Shown: positions 53,799 to 64,000 of the stretch, one piece after another | Layout of the letters: each line of letters opens with the position of its first letter | Position numbering within the stretch: position 1 is the stretch's first letter | Assembly: GCA_963841815.1 (NCBI GenBank) | Contig: CAWJEE010000010.1 | Span: 186,001 to 250,000, forward strand | Reading direction: 5' to 3' | DNA length: 64,000 nt | Source of the DNA: JAOUJD01 sp963841815 | Lineage (GTDB): Bacteria > Pseudomonadota > Gammaproteobacteria > Burkholderiales > Burkholderiaceae_F | The notes under the pieces: generated by a model | What the model was told of the DNA's origin: nothing | The model's input: only the letters and a program-made list of their open reading frames with translations | Databases searched by the model: none | Position numbers and translations under genes: made by a program

Positions 53799-54690
53799 AC
53801 TGAACGCGCGCATCGGCCGCACGATGCCGTCGCCGATGTACGGCGTCCTCGTCGCCGGACGCGATCGCACCGCGGACGGCGTCGGCGAACTCGTCGCGAT
53901 TTGGCGCGAATGGCGCACCGTGCGTCCGGTGATCGCGCTGCTGGGCGGCCTGCTGCTTGCGCTGTGGCCGCACTGGAGCTACATGGCGCGACGCATGGTC
54001 GACGGCTCCGACGAGCCGTGGGGCATCCTGGCGCTCGCGACCGTGCTCGTGCTGGTCGCGCGCGATCGCGCGGAGCTGTCGGTGCCGACGCGTTCGGCGC
54101 TGGTCGCCAGCGCGGCACTCGCCGTCCTTGCCGCGGCGGCGAGCCTCGTGCTGCCCGATCTCGCGGCGGCGGCGGTCGCGATGGTCGCGCTGGCCTTCTT
54201 CCTGGTCCACGCGCTGCCGCGTCGACCGGCCACGCCGCTCGTTGCGCTGGTGCTGCTCGCGCTGCCCGTCATCGCGTCGCTGCAGTTCTACCTGGGATTT
54301 CCGCTTCGCGTGTTCGCGGCGCACGGGACAACGGCTCTTCTCGCGCTGGCGGGCGTGGACGCCAGCGCTGCCGGCGCGGCGATCCTGCACCAGGGAACCA
54401 CGGTGCTCGTCGACGCGCCGTGCGCGGGGATCGGCATGCTGTGGGTCGGGAGCTACACGGCTGCGCTGCTGTCGTATCTCGCGTGCGCTGACGGCGCGCG
54501 CACGGCGACGAACGCGGTCGCCGCCGCGCTGCTCGTGCTTGCCGCCAACGTCGCGCGCAACGCCGCCCTGTTCTTCCCGGAGGCAGGGCTCGTGCAGTGG
54601 CCGGCGTGGTCGCACGAAGCGATCGGCCTGGCCGCGCTCGCGCTCGCGGTCGTTCCCATCGTCCTGATCACTTCGAGGCCATCTAGATGA
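53788..54690 (+). CDS. Exosortase/archaeosortase family transpeptidase
   Basis: A 300-residue integral membrane protein with about eight helices. The exosortase triad is complete: Cys212 in VLVDAPCAGIGMLWVG, Arg257 in LAANVARNAALFFP, His276 in WSHEAIGLAAL. This fits the cysteine protease/transpeptidase family that removes PEP-CTERM tails and can attach the protein to the envelope. It is not a class GN sortase (no TLxTC). The exact Xrt subtype was not assigned. SD GGGAGGA lies 4 nt before ATG 53788, inside the end of the VIT-VWA gene (11-bp overlap), and its stop overlaps the next ATG. Confidence 0.9.
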   Translation: MRAELNARIGRTMPSPMYGVLVAGRDRTADGVGELVAIWREWRTVRPVIALLGGLLLALWPHWSYMARRMVDGSDEPWGILALATVLVLVARDRAELSVPTRSALVASAALAVLAAAASLVLPDLAAAAVAMVALAFFLVHALPRRPATPLVALVLLALPVIASLQFYLGFPLRVFAAHGTTALLALAGVDASAAGAAILHQGTTVLVDAPCAGIGMLWVGSYTAALLSYLACADGARTATNAVAAALLVLAANVARNAALFFPEAGLVQWPAWSHEAIGLAALALAVVPIVLITSRPSR

Positions 54691-55223
54691 ACGTCCGCAC
54701 CTTCTTTGTCGGCGCCCTGCTGGTCGCGGGAGCGCTTCCCCTGGCGGGTCACTTCGTGCCCTTGCGCGCAAGCGAGCACGCAGACCCGCCTGAACGGGCC
54801 GCCCCCGTCGCATGGCCGACCCACTTCCGCGACCAGCCGCTGACCCAATTGCCGCTCGGCGCGCTCGAAGAGCGCTTCGCGCGGCGCTTCCCCGGCGCCA
54901 TCGCGCGCTTCACCGATGGCCAGCGTGTTCTGGTCGTGCGCCAGGTGACCCGGCCGACACGCCAGCTGCATCGGGCGGAGGACTGCTTTCGCGGCATCGG
55001 CTACCGCGTCGAGCGGCCGCAGCCGGTGGTGGACGACGGCGGCGAGCGCTGGTCCTGCTTCGTCGCCGAGCGCGACGGCCGCCGCGTGAAGGTGTGCGAA
55101 CGCATCCACGACGGCGCCGAAGGCCGGTGGACCGATGCGTCGGCGTGGTTCTGGGCGTCGCAGTACGGCGGTGGACCGTGGTGGGCGGTCACCGTCGTGA
55201 CGCCGATCGAAGGCGGAACGTGA
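54687..55223 (+). CDS. EpsI-like exosortase-associated small protein
   Basis: A 178-residue protein with an N-terminal signal/anchor helix (FFVGALLVAGALPLAGHFVP). The mature part has RQLHRAEDCFRGIGYRVERP, WSCFVAERDG and SAWFWASQYGGGPWWAVTVV, arranged like the EpsI/exosortase-associated domain (a His and Cys in the first half, aromatic strands near the end). No clear function; EpsI proteins accompany exosortases and may assist sorting. It starts on the ATGA of the exosortase stop and ends on a GTGA with the next gene. Confidence 0.6.
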   Translation: MNVRTFFVGALLVAGALPLAGHFVPLRASEHADPPERAAPVAWPTHFRDQPLTQLPLGALEERFARRFPGAIARFTDGQRVLVVRQVTRPTRQLHRAEDCFRGIGYRVERPQPVVDDGGERWSCFVAERDGRRVKVCERIHDGAEGRWTDASAWFWASQYGGGPWWAVTVVTPIEGGT

Positions 55224-56590
55224 CCCCTTCTATGCGAGCAGCGGCGTGGTGCGGGGCCGCGCTCGTCGGCGCCGCGCTACTCGTCGCGGCGTCGGCGCTG
55301 CTGACGCTGGCTTCGCTCGGCGTCCTCGCCGCTCCAGCCGGAGCGTGGACGACGGAGCTGGCGCTCGCCGGTTTCAATGTGCGCGTGAATGTCGTCGGGC
55401 TGGTGCGCCTGGCCACGCTGCCCGGCACGGCGCATCTGCTCGACGGCCAGTCGGTGCTGACCCGCAGCGGCACGCTGCGGTTCGCGCGCGACGGGCAGGC
55501 GCTCCGCGTGACCTGCGCGCCGTGCCGGCTGCGGCAGCGCGACCTGGCGTCGGTTCCCGTGCAGTTCCGTTCAGTGGCGCTCGAAGTGCGGCGCGACGGC
55601 GACGCGCTCGACGGCGCACTCGTGATCGACACCATCCGCATTCCAATCGAGGCACGACTGCACGCTGCGTCGGTCGACCTCACGTGGCAGCTGCCGTCGA
55701 CCGAACTCGGGACCGTGTACCGCGCGCTGGGCGCCGCGGTGCCGGAGGCCGCGTACGCGCGCATCGACGGCACGGTGCAAGCGCAAGGAACGCTGTCGCT
55801 GCCGTCCGGCCGCGGCAGCGCGCGCTGGAGCGCGGAGGGCCTCGAGGTCGGCGGACTCGGAACCGAGCCGCTGCAGCACGGCTGGTTCCGCTTCGCCTGT
55901 GGCGAGCCGACCGGACGCTCGAAGCTCACGATCACCGGCGACGGCGAGCCGGCCTGGATCGCGGCCGATGCGATTGGCCCGTACCTCGCCGCCGCCGTGC
56001 TCGCCGCCGAGGACCAGCGGTTCCAGCAGCACGTGGGGTACGACGAGCACGCGGTCGCCGCCGTCTTCGCCGACTTCGAGGACGGCCGTCCGAAGCGCGG
56101 CGGCAGCACGATCACGCAACAGCTGGCGCGGACGCTGTTCACGGGAGGCGAGCGGACCGCCGCGCGCAAGCTCCGAGAGCTGCTCTACGCAATCGAGATG
56201 GAGCGCACGCTCGGCAAGGCGCGGATCCTCGAGCTGTACCTGAACACGGTGGACTGGGGTCCGGGCATCTGCGGCGCAAAGGCCGCGGCGCGCGCCTACT
56301 TCGGCAAGCCGCCCGCGCGCCTCTCCGCCCTCGAGGCCGCGTGGCTCGCGAGCGTGCTGCGCAATCCGCACGCTGCGTGGGAACAGCAGTTCGCCGCGCG
56401 CCGACCCGATCGCACGCGCGCGACGCAGGTGCTGATGCAGATGCGCGACTGTCCGAAGCGGCAGCGCGAGCGCTTCGCGGCGCAACCGCTGGCGTTCGCG
56501 CGGGTGCCAACCGTCAAGAGGCCAGGGGTTGCCGGTGCGCCCATGACCGCAGGGCAGGCCGCGGCGGTGGCATTGCCGAGTGCGCCCTGA
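55220..56590 (+). CDS. GT51 peptidoglycan glycosyltransferase with uncharacterised N-terminal domain
   Basis: A 456-residue protein, GTG start overlapping the preceding stop (GTGA); ATG 55232 is an alternative. Helix at about residues 11-38, then about 200 residues of beta-rich periplasmic sequence of unrecognised family (CAPCRLRQRDLASVPVQFRS, IDGTVQAQGTLSLPSGRGSA). The GT51 domain begins with the catalytic Glu264 in LAAEDQRFQQH, followed by RGGSTITQQLARTLF, RKLRELLYAIEMERTLGKAR and ILELYLNTVDWGPGICG, AARAYFGKPPARLS. It should polymerise lipid II; no transpeptidase domain is present. Its place in an exosortase operon is unusual. The C-terminal 50 residues are low in conservation. Confidence 0.88.
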   Translation: MTPSMRAAAWCGAALVGAALLVAASALLTLASLGVLAAPAGAWTTELALAGFNVRVNVVGLVRLATLPGTAHLLDGQSVLTRSGTLRFARDGQALRVTCAPCRLRQRDLASVPVQFRSVALEVRRDGDALDGALVIDTIRIPIEARLHAASVDLTWQLPSTELGTVYRALGAAVPEAAYARIDGTVQAQGTLSLPSGRGSARWSAEGLEVGGLGTEPLQHGWFRFACGEPTGRSKLTITGDGEPAWIAADAIGPYLAAAVLAAEDQRFQQHVGYDEHAVAAVFADFEDGRPKRGGSTITQQLARTLFTGGERTAARKLRELLYAIEMERTLGKARILELYLNTVDWGPGICGAKAAARAYFGKPPARLSALEAAWLASVLRNPHAAWEQQFAARRPDRTRATQVLMQMRDCPKRQRERFAAQPLAFARVPTVKRPGVAGAPMTAGQAAAVALPSAP

Positions 56591-56762
56591 AGTTCAGCGC
56601 GCCGGCCTCGACCCCAGGCGGTCATCGACATGGAGCGAAACGGACGCTGCCGTAGGAGCGCGCAGCACACGTTCAGAGCGGCGCGACGCCGTTGTGCAAA
56701 ACGCTCCGGCGCACTCGGCCCCTTTGAGGAGTCGCATCAATTCACCGCGGTATCCTCGACCC

Positions 56763-57116
56763 ATGAGGTCCACCGGAATCCGCGTCGCGCTCGCTTGCTT
56801 GCTGGTCCTGGCACAGTTGCTGGTTCCGTTTGCACACGGCCTAGCCGGTGCGGCGGCGCCGGGATGGACCGAGATTTGCGCGAGCGACGGCCTGCGGCGA
56901 GTGCCGACCGGCGATCCCCCCACTTCCCAAGCGCATCACGAGGATCACTGCGCACTGTGCAGAGTTGGCGGCTCGATGCCGGGCCTCGCCGCCTGCCTTC
57001 CTGCATGGGTCGGGGCGCAGGCCGCGGACGAGGATCCGGTGCTCGCCGGCGCCTGTTCCTTCGGCCGCCCCTTCAGGCACGACGCCCGGGCGCGGGCACC
57101 GCCACAGGCCTGCTGA
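56763..57116 (+). CDS. DUF2946-like small exported protein
   Basis: A 117-residue protein with an N-terminal signal-like helix (IRVALACLLVLAQLLVPFAH), then EICASDGLRRVP and a Cys/His-rich loop HHEDHCALCRVGG. This is the layout of DUF2946 proteins, which often occur beside copper or other metal transport genes. Metal binding by the HHxxHCxxC motif is plausible but unproven. It is 172 bp after the GT51 gene. Confidence 0.7.
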   Translation: MRSTGIRVALACLLVLAQLLVPFAHGLAGAAAPGWTEICASDGLRRVPTGDPPTSQAHHEDHCALCRVGGSMPGLAACLPAWVGAQAADEDPVLAGACSFGRPFRHDARARAPPQAC

Positions 57117-57257
57117 CGCACTTTGCCGAGTTGACTCACGTTTCGATCGCGAAGCGGCTGCGTATCCGTCGCCGGCCATCGACATGATGGAGAAGCTCGG
57201 TCACTGAGCATCGGCGCCGCCGCTCGCTGACTCCGTTCACCCTTACATGAGATTCCG

Positions 57258-57677
57258 ATGAAATTACTCAAAGCACTTCTCACTGCGTTTGTCCTCGTCC
57301 TGGGCTCGTTCGCTCTGCCCGCCGTCGCCGGCGAAAGGGATTCCCTGTTCATCAACCTGACCACCGACGACCCGCATCGCGTCAGCATGGCGATCAGCTT
57401 CGGCGGCAACCAGTTCGGACGCGGCCACCCCTTGACGATCTTCCTCAACGACAAAGGCGTACTGGTCGGCGCGCGCAGCAACACGAGCCGCTATGCCGAG
57501 CATCAGAAGAGTCTCGCCGAGCTCATGACCAAGGGCGCCACGGTCCTGATCTGCCCCATGTGCATGAAGCACTACGGCGTCACCCAGAACGACCTGCTGC
57601 CCGGCATCAAGGTCGGCTCGCCGGAAGTGACCGGTGGCGCATTGTTCAAGGACGGCACCAGGACGCTGACCTGGTAG
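57258..57677 (+). CDS. DsrE-like exported protein
   Basis: A 139-residue protein. The signal peptide (LLKALLTAFVLVLGSFALPA-VA) precedes a DsrE/DsrF-fold domain: LFINLTTDDPHRVSMAISFG, LTIFLNDKGVLVG, AELMTKGATVLICPMCMKHY and a Thr/Trp-rich end. The CPMC pair may carry sulfur or a disulfide. Members with signal peptides are annotated as DsrE family proteins near sulfur or metal genes; the substrate is unknown. A GC hairpin (CGGCCCGG...CCGGGCCG, about 57690-57709) follows the stop. Confidence 0.85.
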   Translation: MKLLKALLTAFVLVLGSFALPAVAGERDSLFINLTTDDPHRVSMAISFGGNQFGRGHPLTIFLNDKGVLVGARSNTSRYAEHQKSLAELMTKGATVLICPMCMKHYGVTQNDLLPGIKVGSPEVTGGALFKDGTRTLTW

Positions 57678-58032
57678 TGATCCGGATCCGGCCCGGTTCG
57701 CCGGGCCGTCCATCGCAGCCGAGCTGGCGGGCGAGACCTCTATCGCTGGAACCGATGAATGCCCAGGGCCGACTCCGGCCGGTAGGCGTCCTGCTGCTGA
57801 AGCCGATCGACATCGGTCGCGGTCAGCCGGCGGCCCGGCATGCCCCCTGACGCCGGCCGAATCGGGCGCCGCGATGAGGCTTCGGCCTATGCCGTCGCCC
57901 GCCGCATAAACTCTCTATGCCTTGCCGGCTCGTCGTGACCGCCGCGCAGGAACAGCACATGAAGATCGAAACGCCACCCGCCCGACAGGCAGCCCGTTCC
58001 CACTGCCGTTGCCGACTCGCGCGTGTCCAGCG
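57678..58032. other. Interval without a recognised gene
   Basis: About 355 bp. It begins with a GC hairpin near 57690-57709 (no T-tract). A 31-codon frame at 57756-57850 has no recognisable features and no SD. Nothing else was identified. Confidence 0.6.
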
Positions 58033-58260
58033 ATGCTGAGCTGGCTCGACCGCCTGCCGTGGATCTGGTTGCTGCTGCTGGCGGCCTGGATGGCCGCCGC
58101 GCCGATCACGCCCGAGCCCCATCTGGTCGAGAAACTGCGCCTTCTTGCCCAGGGAGCGCTGGCACGCCCGCTCGACATCTTCGACCTGGCCATGCATGCG
58201 GCGCCCCTGGGGCTGGTGGCGCTCAAGCTGTGGCGGCAGTGGCGGGCCCCTCGGCCCTGA
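58033..58260 (+). CDS. Short membrane protein, often mislabelled RND transporter
   Basis: A 75-residue protein: MLSWLDRLPWIWLLLLAAWM (helix 1), APITPEPHLVEKLRLLAQGA, LARPLDIFDLAMHAAPLGLV (helix 2) and a basic end. Small proteins with PEPHLVEKLRxL and RPxDIFDLxxH occur widely in betaproteobacteria near metal-efflux or copper genes. Function unknown. The two histidines may be functional. Confidence 0.7.
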   Translation: MLSWLDRLPWIWLLLLAAWMAAAPITPEPHLVEKLRLLAQGALARPLDIFDLAMHAAPLGLVALKLWRQWRAPRP

Positions 58261-58271
58261 CGCACCCGCGC

Positions 58272-58699
58272 CTACAGCCCCTCGCGCCATTCGGCGTTGA
58301 AGACCTTCCACTGCCCGCCGTCGCGTCGCCACGCGGACTCGAAGTCCCACGTCTGGCCACGCTCCGGCAACAGGCCCGCGCCGCCGGTGGCAACGACGCG
58401 CACCCGCGCGAACGCGCGGTCGCCGTCGATGCGCACTTCGGTCACCGCGGCGCTCACGTTGATCTTCTCGTTGCGCAGGATGGCGGCGACCAGGGTCCGC
58501 TTCGCGTCCTGCTTGCTGAACGCGCCCGACTCGCGGCTGAAGTCGTCCGCCATCGCCTCCAGGAACGCCGCCGGCTCGCGCTTCTCGATCGCCTCCGCCA
58601 TCGAACCGATGGTCGCGCGCAGTTCGCGCTCCGGATCGCTGCGGCCGCACCCCGCCACGACTGCGAGCGCGAGCAGCAGCGCGGCGACGCGACGGCGGT

Positions 58700-58703
<4 letters not shown>
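58272..58703 (-). CDS. Small NTF2/SnoaL-like lipoprotein
   Basis: A 143-residue protein, GTG start overlapping the metH stop (GTGA). Lipoprotein signal ALLLALAVVAGC (lipobox VAGC). The mature part (ELRATIGSMAEAIEKREPAA, FLEAMADDFSRESGAF, then WDFESAWRRDGGQWKVFNAEW) is a typical NTF2-like cone fold as in SnoaL/DUF4440 proteins. Function unknown. The overlap indicates expression with metH. Confidence 0.8.
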
Positions 58704-62497
<3,794 letters not shown>

Positions 62498-62510
62498 CGC
62501 GGGCTGAGGG

Positions 62511-62558
62511 CCTGTTGACACCTGGCTCGCGCATGTGCGATCCGAGCGTTAACAGGCC
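62511..62558. repeat. 48-nt palindromic repeat, copy 2
   Basis: Matches 41879-41926 at 42 of 48 bases. Here the arms are better kept: GGCCTGTT (62509-62516) pairs with AACAGGCC (62551-62558), around CGCGCATGTGCG. It sits in the short gap between the metH start and the GMC gene stop, so it may be a terminator or part of the metH leader. Confidence 0.75.
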
Positions 62559-62623
62559 GTTGGGAAGGTCACGGGATTGTAAGGGAGCGGTTCGCGGGCC
62601 CGCCCGCCCGTTCGTCCCTCCGG

Positions 62624-64000
62624 TCAGGTCCCGGAGCGTCCCCGGATCAGGTCGCTCGCGCGCTCCGCGATCATCACGACCGGGGCGTTGGTGTTGCCCG
62701 ACACGAGGGTCGGCATCACCGATGCGTCGATCACCCGCAGGCCCTCGACCCCGCGCACGCGCAACTGGGGATCGACCACCGAGCGCTCGTCGCTGCCCAT
62801 GCGGCAGGTGCCGACCGGGTGGTAGATCGTGTCGGCGTGCGCGCGGATGACCGCGCGGATCTCGTCGTCGGTGCGCACATCGGCGCTGTAAAGCTCGCGC
62901 TTCGGGTTGGCGCCGTCGAACGGCGCGAACGCCGGCTGCGCGAAGATCTTCCGCACCAGCTTGAAGCCGCGCACCAGCGTTTCGAGGTCGTCCTCGTCCG
63001 ACAGGAAGCGCGGGTCGATCAGCGGCGCGTCTTTCATGTCGCGCGAGGCGAGGCGCAGCACGCCGCGGCTCTTCGGGCGCAGCGGACACGAGTGGCAGCT
63101 CATGCCGTGGCCCCAGTGGAACGTGCGGTTGTGGTTGTCGACCATGCCGATCACGAAGTGCAGCTGCAGGTCGGGCCGAGCCTGGCCGGGCAGCGTGCGC
63201 ACGAAGGCGCCCGCCTCGGCGAAGTTGGAAGTCAGCACGCCGCGCCGCTCGCGCCGCCAGCGGCCGATCGCGCGCATCAGCTTCCAGGCGCCGGCCGGCG
63301 ACAGGCCGAGGAGGTCGGTGTTGTCGACGCGACGATTGACGATGATGTCCGGATGGTCCTGCAGGTTGTCGCCGACCGGCAGGTCCGCGATCGCCGCGAT
63401 CCCGAGTTCCTTCAGGTGGCTGCCCGGACCGACGCCCGACACCATCAGCAACTGGGGCGATTGCAGCGCGCCCGCCGCCAGCAGCACTTCGCGCCGCGCC
63501 CGCACTTCGCGCGCCTGCCCGCCCTGCTCGAAGCGCACGCCGACGGCGCGGTGGCCGTCGAACAGCACCTGGGTCGCGAACGCGTTGATCTCGATCTTCA
63601 GGTTGGGCCGCCCGCGCACCGGGTCGAGGTAGGCGCGCGCAACGCTCCAGCGTTCGCCGTTCTTCTGCGTCACCTGGTACCAGCCGACGCCCTCCTGCGA
63701 CTCCCCCGCGAAGTCGTCGTTGCGCGGCAGGCCGGCCTGCTGCGCGGCCTCGATGAACCTCGCGGCGAACGGATGCGGCGAACGCAAGTCGGCGACGTTC
63801 AACGGACCGCCGCGGCCGTGATACTCGCCGTTCAGTCCCGGGCGCTCGTTGTTCTCGGAGCGGCGAAAGTACGGCAGGACGTCGTTCCAGCCCCAGCCGG
63901 TCGCGCCCTCCGCCACCCAGTCGTCATAGTCCTCGCGCTGGCCGCGCAGGTAGACCATCGCGTTGATCGAGGACGAGCCGCCGAGCCCGCGCCCGCGCGG
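62624..64000 (-). CDS. GMC family oxidoreductase, truncated by right window edge
   Basis: FAD-dependent alcohol/choline dehydrogenase-like enzyme, about 459 residues visible. The frame is open to the end of the window; the upstream residues PRGRGLGGSSSINAMVYLRG are the GMC flavin-binding signature, so the N-terminal Rossmann motif lies outside. Visible: the second signature GALQSPQLLMVSGVGPGSHL, DNLQDHP, and the catalytic His region DTIYHPVGTCRMG, with VIDASVMPTLVSGNTNAPVV near the end. Substrate unknown; AlkJ/BetA-like alcohols are possible. The stop is 65 bp from the 48-nt repeat. Confidence 0.93.
   Translation of the reverse strand, partial: PRGRGLGGSSSINAMVYLRGQREDYDDWVAEGATGWGWNDVLPYFRRSENNERPGLNGEYHGRGGPLNVADLRSPHPFAARFIEAAQQAGLPRNDDFAGESQEGVGWYQVTQKNGERWSVARAYLDPVRGRPNLKIEINAFATQVLFDGHRAVGVRFEQGGQAREVRARREVLLAAGALQSPQLLMVSGVGPGSHLKELGIAAIADLPVGDNLQDHPDIIVNRRVDNTDLLGLSPAGAWKLMRAIGRWRRERRGVLTSNFAEAGAFVRTLPGQARPDLQLHFVIGMVDNHNRTFHWGHGMSCHSCPLRPKSRGVLRLASRDMKDAPLIDPRFLSDEDDLETLVRGFKLVRKIFAQPAFAPFDGANPKRELYSADVRTDDEIRAVIRAHADTIYHPVGTCRMGSDERSVVDPQLRVRGVEGLRVIDASVMPTLVSGNTNAPVVMIAERASDLIRGRSGT

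Noticed and set aside
53788..54690. Class GN sortase instead of exosortase
   Set aside because: The protein has many helices and the C/R/H exosortase pattern. It lacks a TLxTC motif and is too hydrophobic for a sortase.
57756..57850. 31-codon frame after the DsrE-like gene
   Set aside because: No SD, no recognisable features, too short to support.
62498..62623. B12 or SAH riboswitch in front of metH
   Set aside because: The gap is short and filled by the 48-nt repeat; no B12-box or SAH-aptamer pattern was seen.

Overview
The window is dense, GC-rich chromosomal DNA with mostly short intergenic gaps. Gene content points to a betaproteobacterium, most likely Burkholderiales: a PII/AmtB/TorF nitrogen cluster behind a sigma-54 promoter, a LiuR-type leucine/isovalerate cluster containing aceK, a regulatory PTS (EIIA-HPr-EI) beside proteobacterial-type gshA/gshB, ubiK, comM and cobalamin-dependent metH. 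No rRNA, tRNA, CRISPR array, integrase or transposase was seen. Both edge genes are cut (a DNA polymerase X on the left, a GMC oxidoreductase on the right).

Layout. 0-6.7 kb: polX, argS, a SPOR protein, dsbA, an M23 peptidase and an SDR. 6.7-11.5 kb: a frameshifted four-carbon sugar-acid kinase, a BtuF-like binding protein, a trans-sulfuration PLP enzyme and an MBL hydrolase, next to a MerR regulator. 11.6-15.7 kb: ypeA, yihY, recQ and a small membrane protein. 15.7-27.2 kb: a plus-strand run for isovaleryl-CoA and short acyl-CoA catabolism (thioesterase, ivd, aceK, thiolase, a second acyl-CoA dehydrogenase), mixed with dapB, RidA and others. It starts at an 18-bp perfect palindrome that resembles a weaker site in front of the MerR gene. 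27.2-32.1 kb (minus): gshA-gshB-EIIA-HPr-EI. 32.8-35.8 kb: torF-glnK-amtB with sigma-54 and NtrC-type sites. 35.8-41.9 kb: ubiK, an AmmeMemoRadiSam pair, an Mrr-like membrane protein, comM and a winged-helix regulator. 41.9-47.8 kb (minus): a patatin/BamA-like protein, then mmsA and an omega-amino-acid aminotransferase. 58.3-62.5 kb (minus): metH and a small lipoprotein.

The most interesting locus is 48.5-56.6 kb. It encodes a CreB/CreC-like two-component system, a VIT-like secreted protein, a VIT-VWA protein ending in a PEP-CTERM-like tail, an exosortase with the Cys-Arg-His triad, an EpsI-like small protein and a GT51 peptidoglycan glycosyltransferase with an uncharacterised N-terminal domain. 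The last four genes overlap and the fifth is 11 bp upstream. The arrangement parallels the known 'proteobacterial dedicated sortase system' (response regulator, kinase, VIT-VWA target, class GN sortase), but an exosortase takes the place of the sortase and a murein polymerase is added. I infer a one-substrate surface-sorting system coupled to cell-wall synthesis.

Two other patterns cut across the window. Eight genes with otherwise intact families carry 12 frameshifts, almost all of the same sign (+1 or -2), which looks like consensus error rather than gene decay. There are also several palindromic intergenic elements: 232 bp, 191 bp, a 48-nt hairpin present twice, and a duplicated ivd 3' end.
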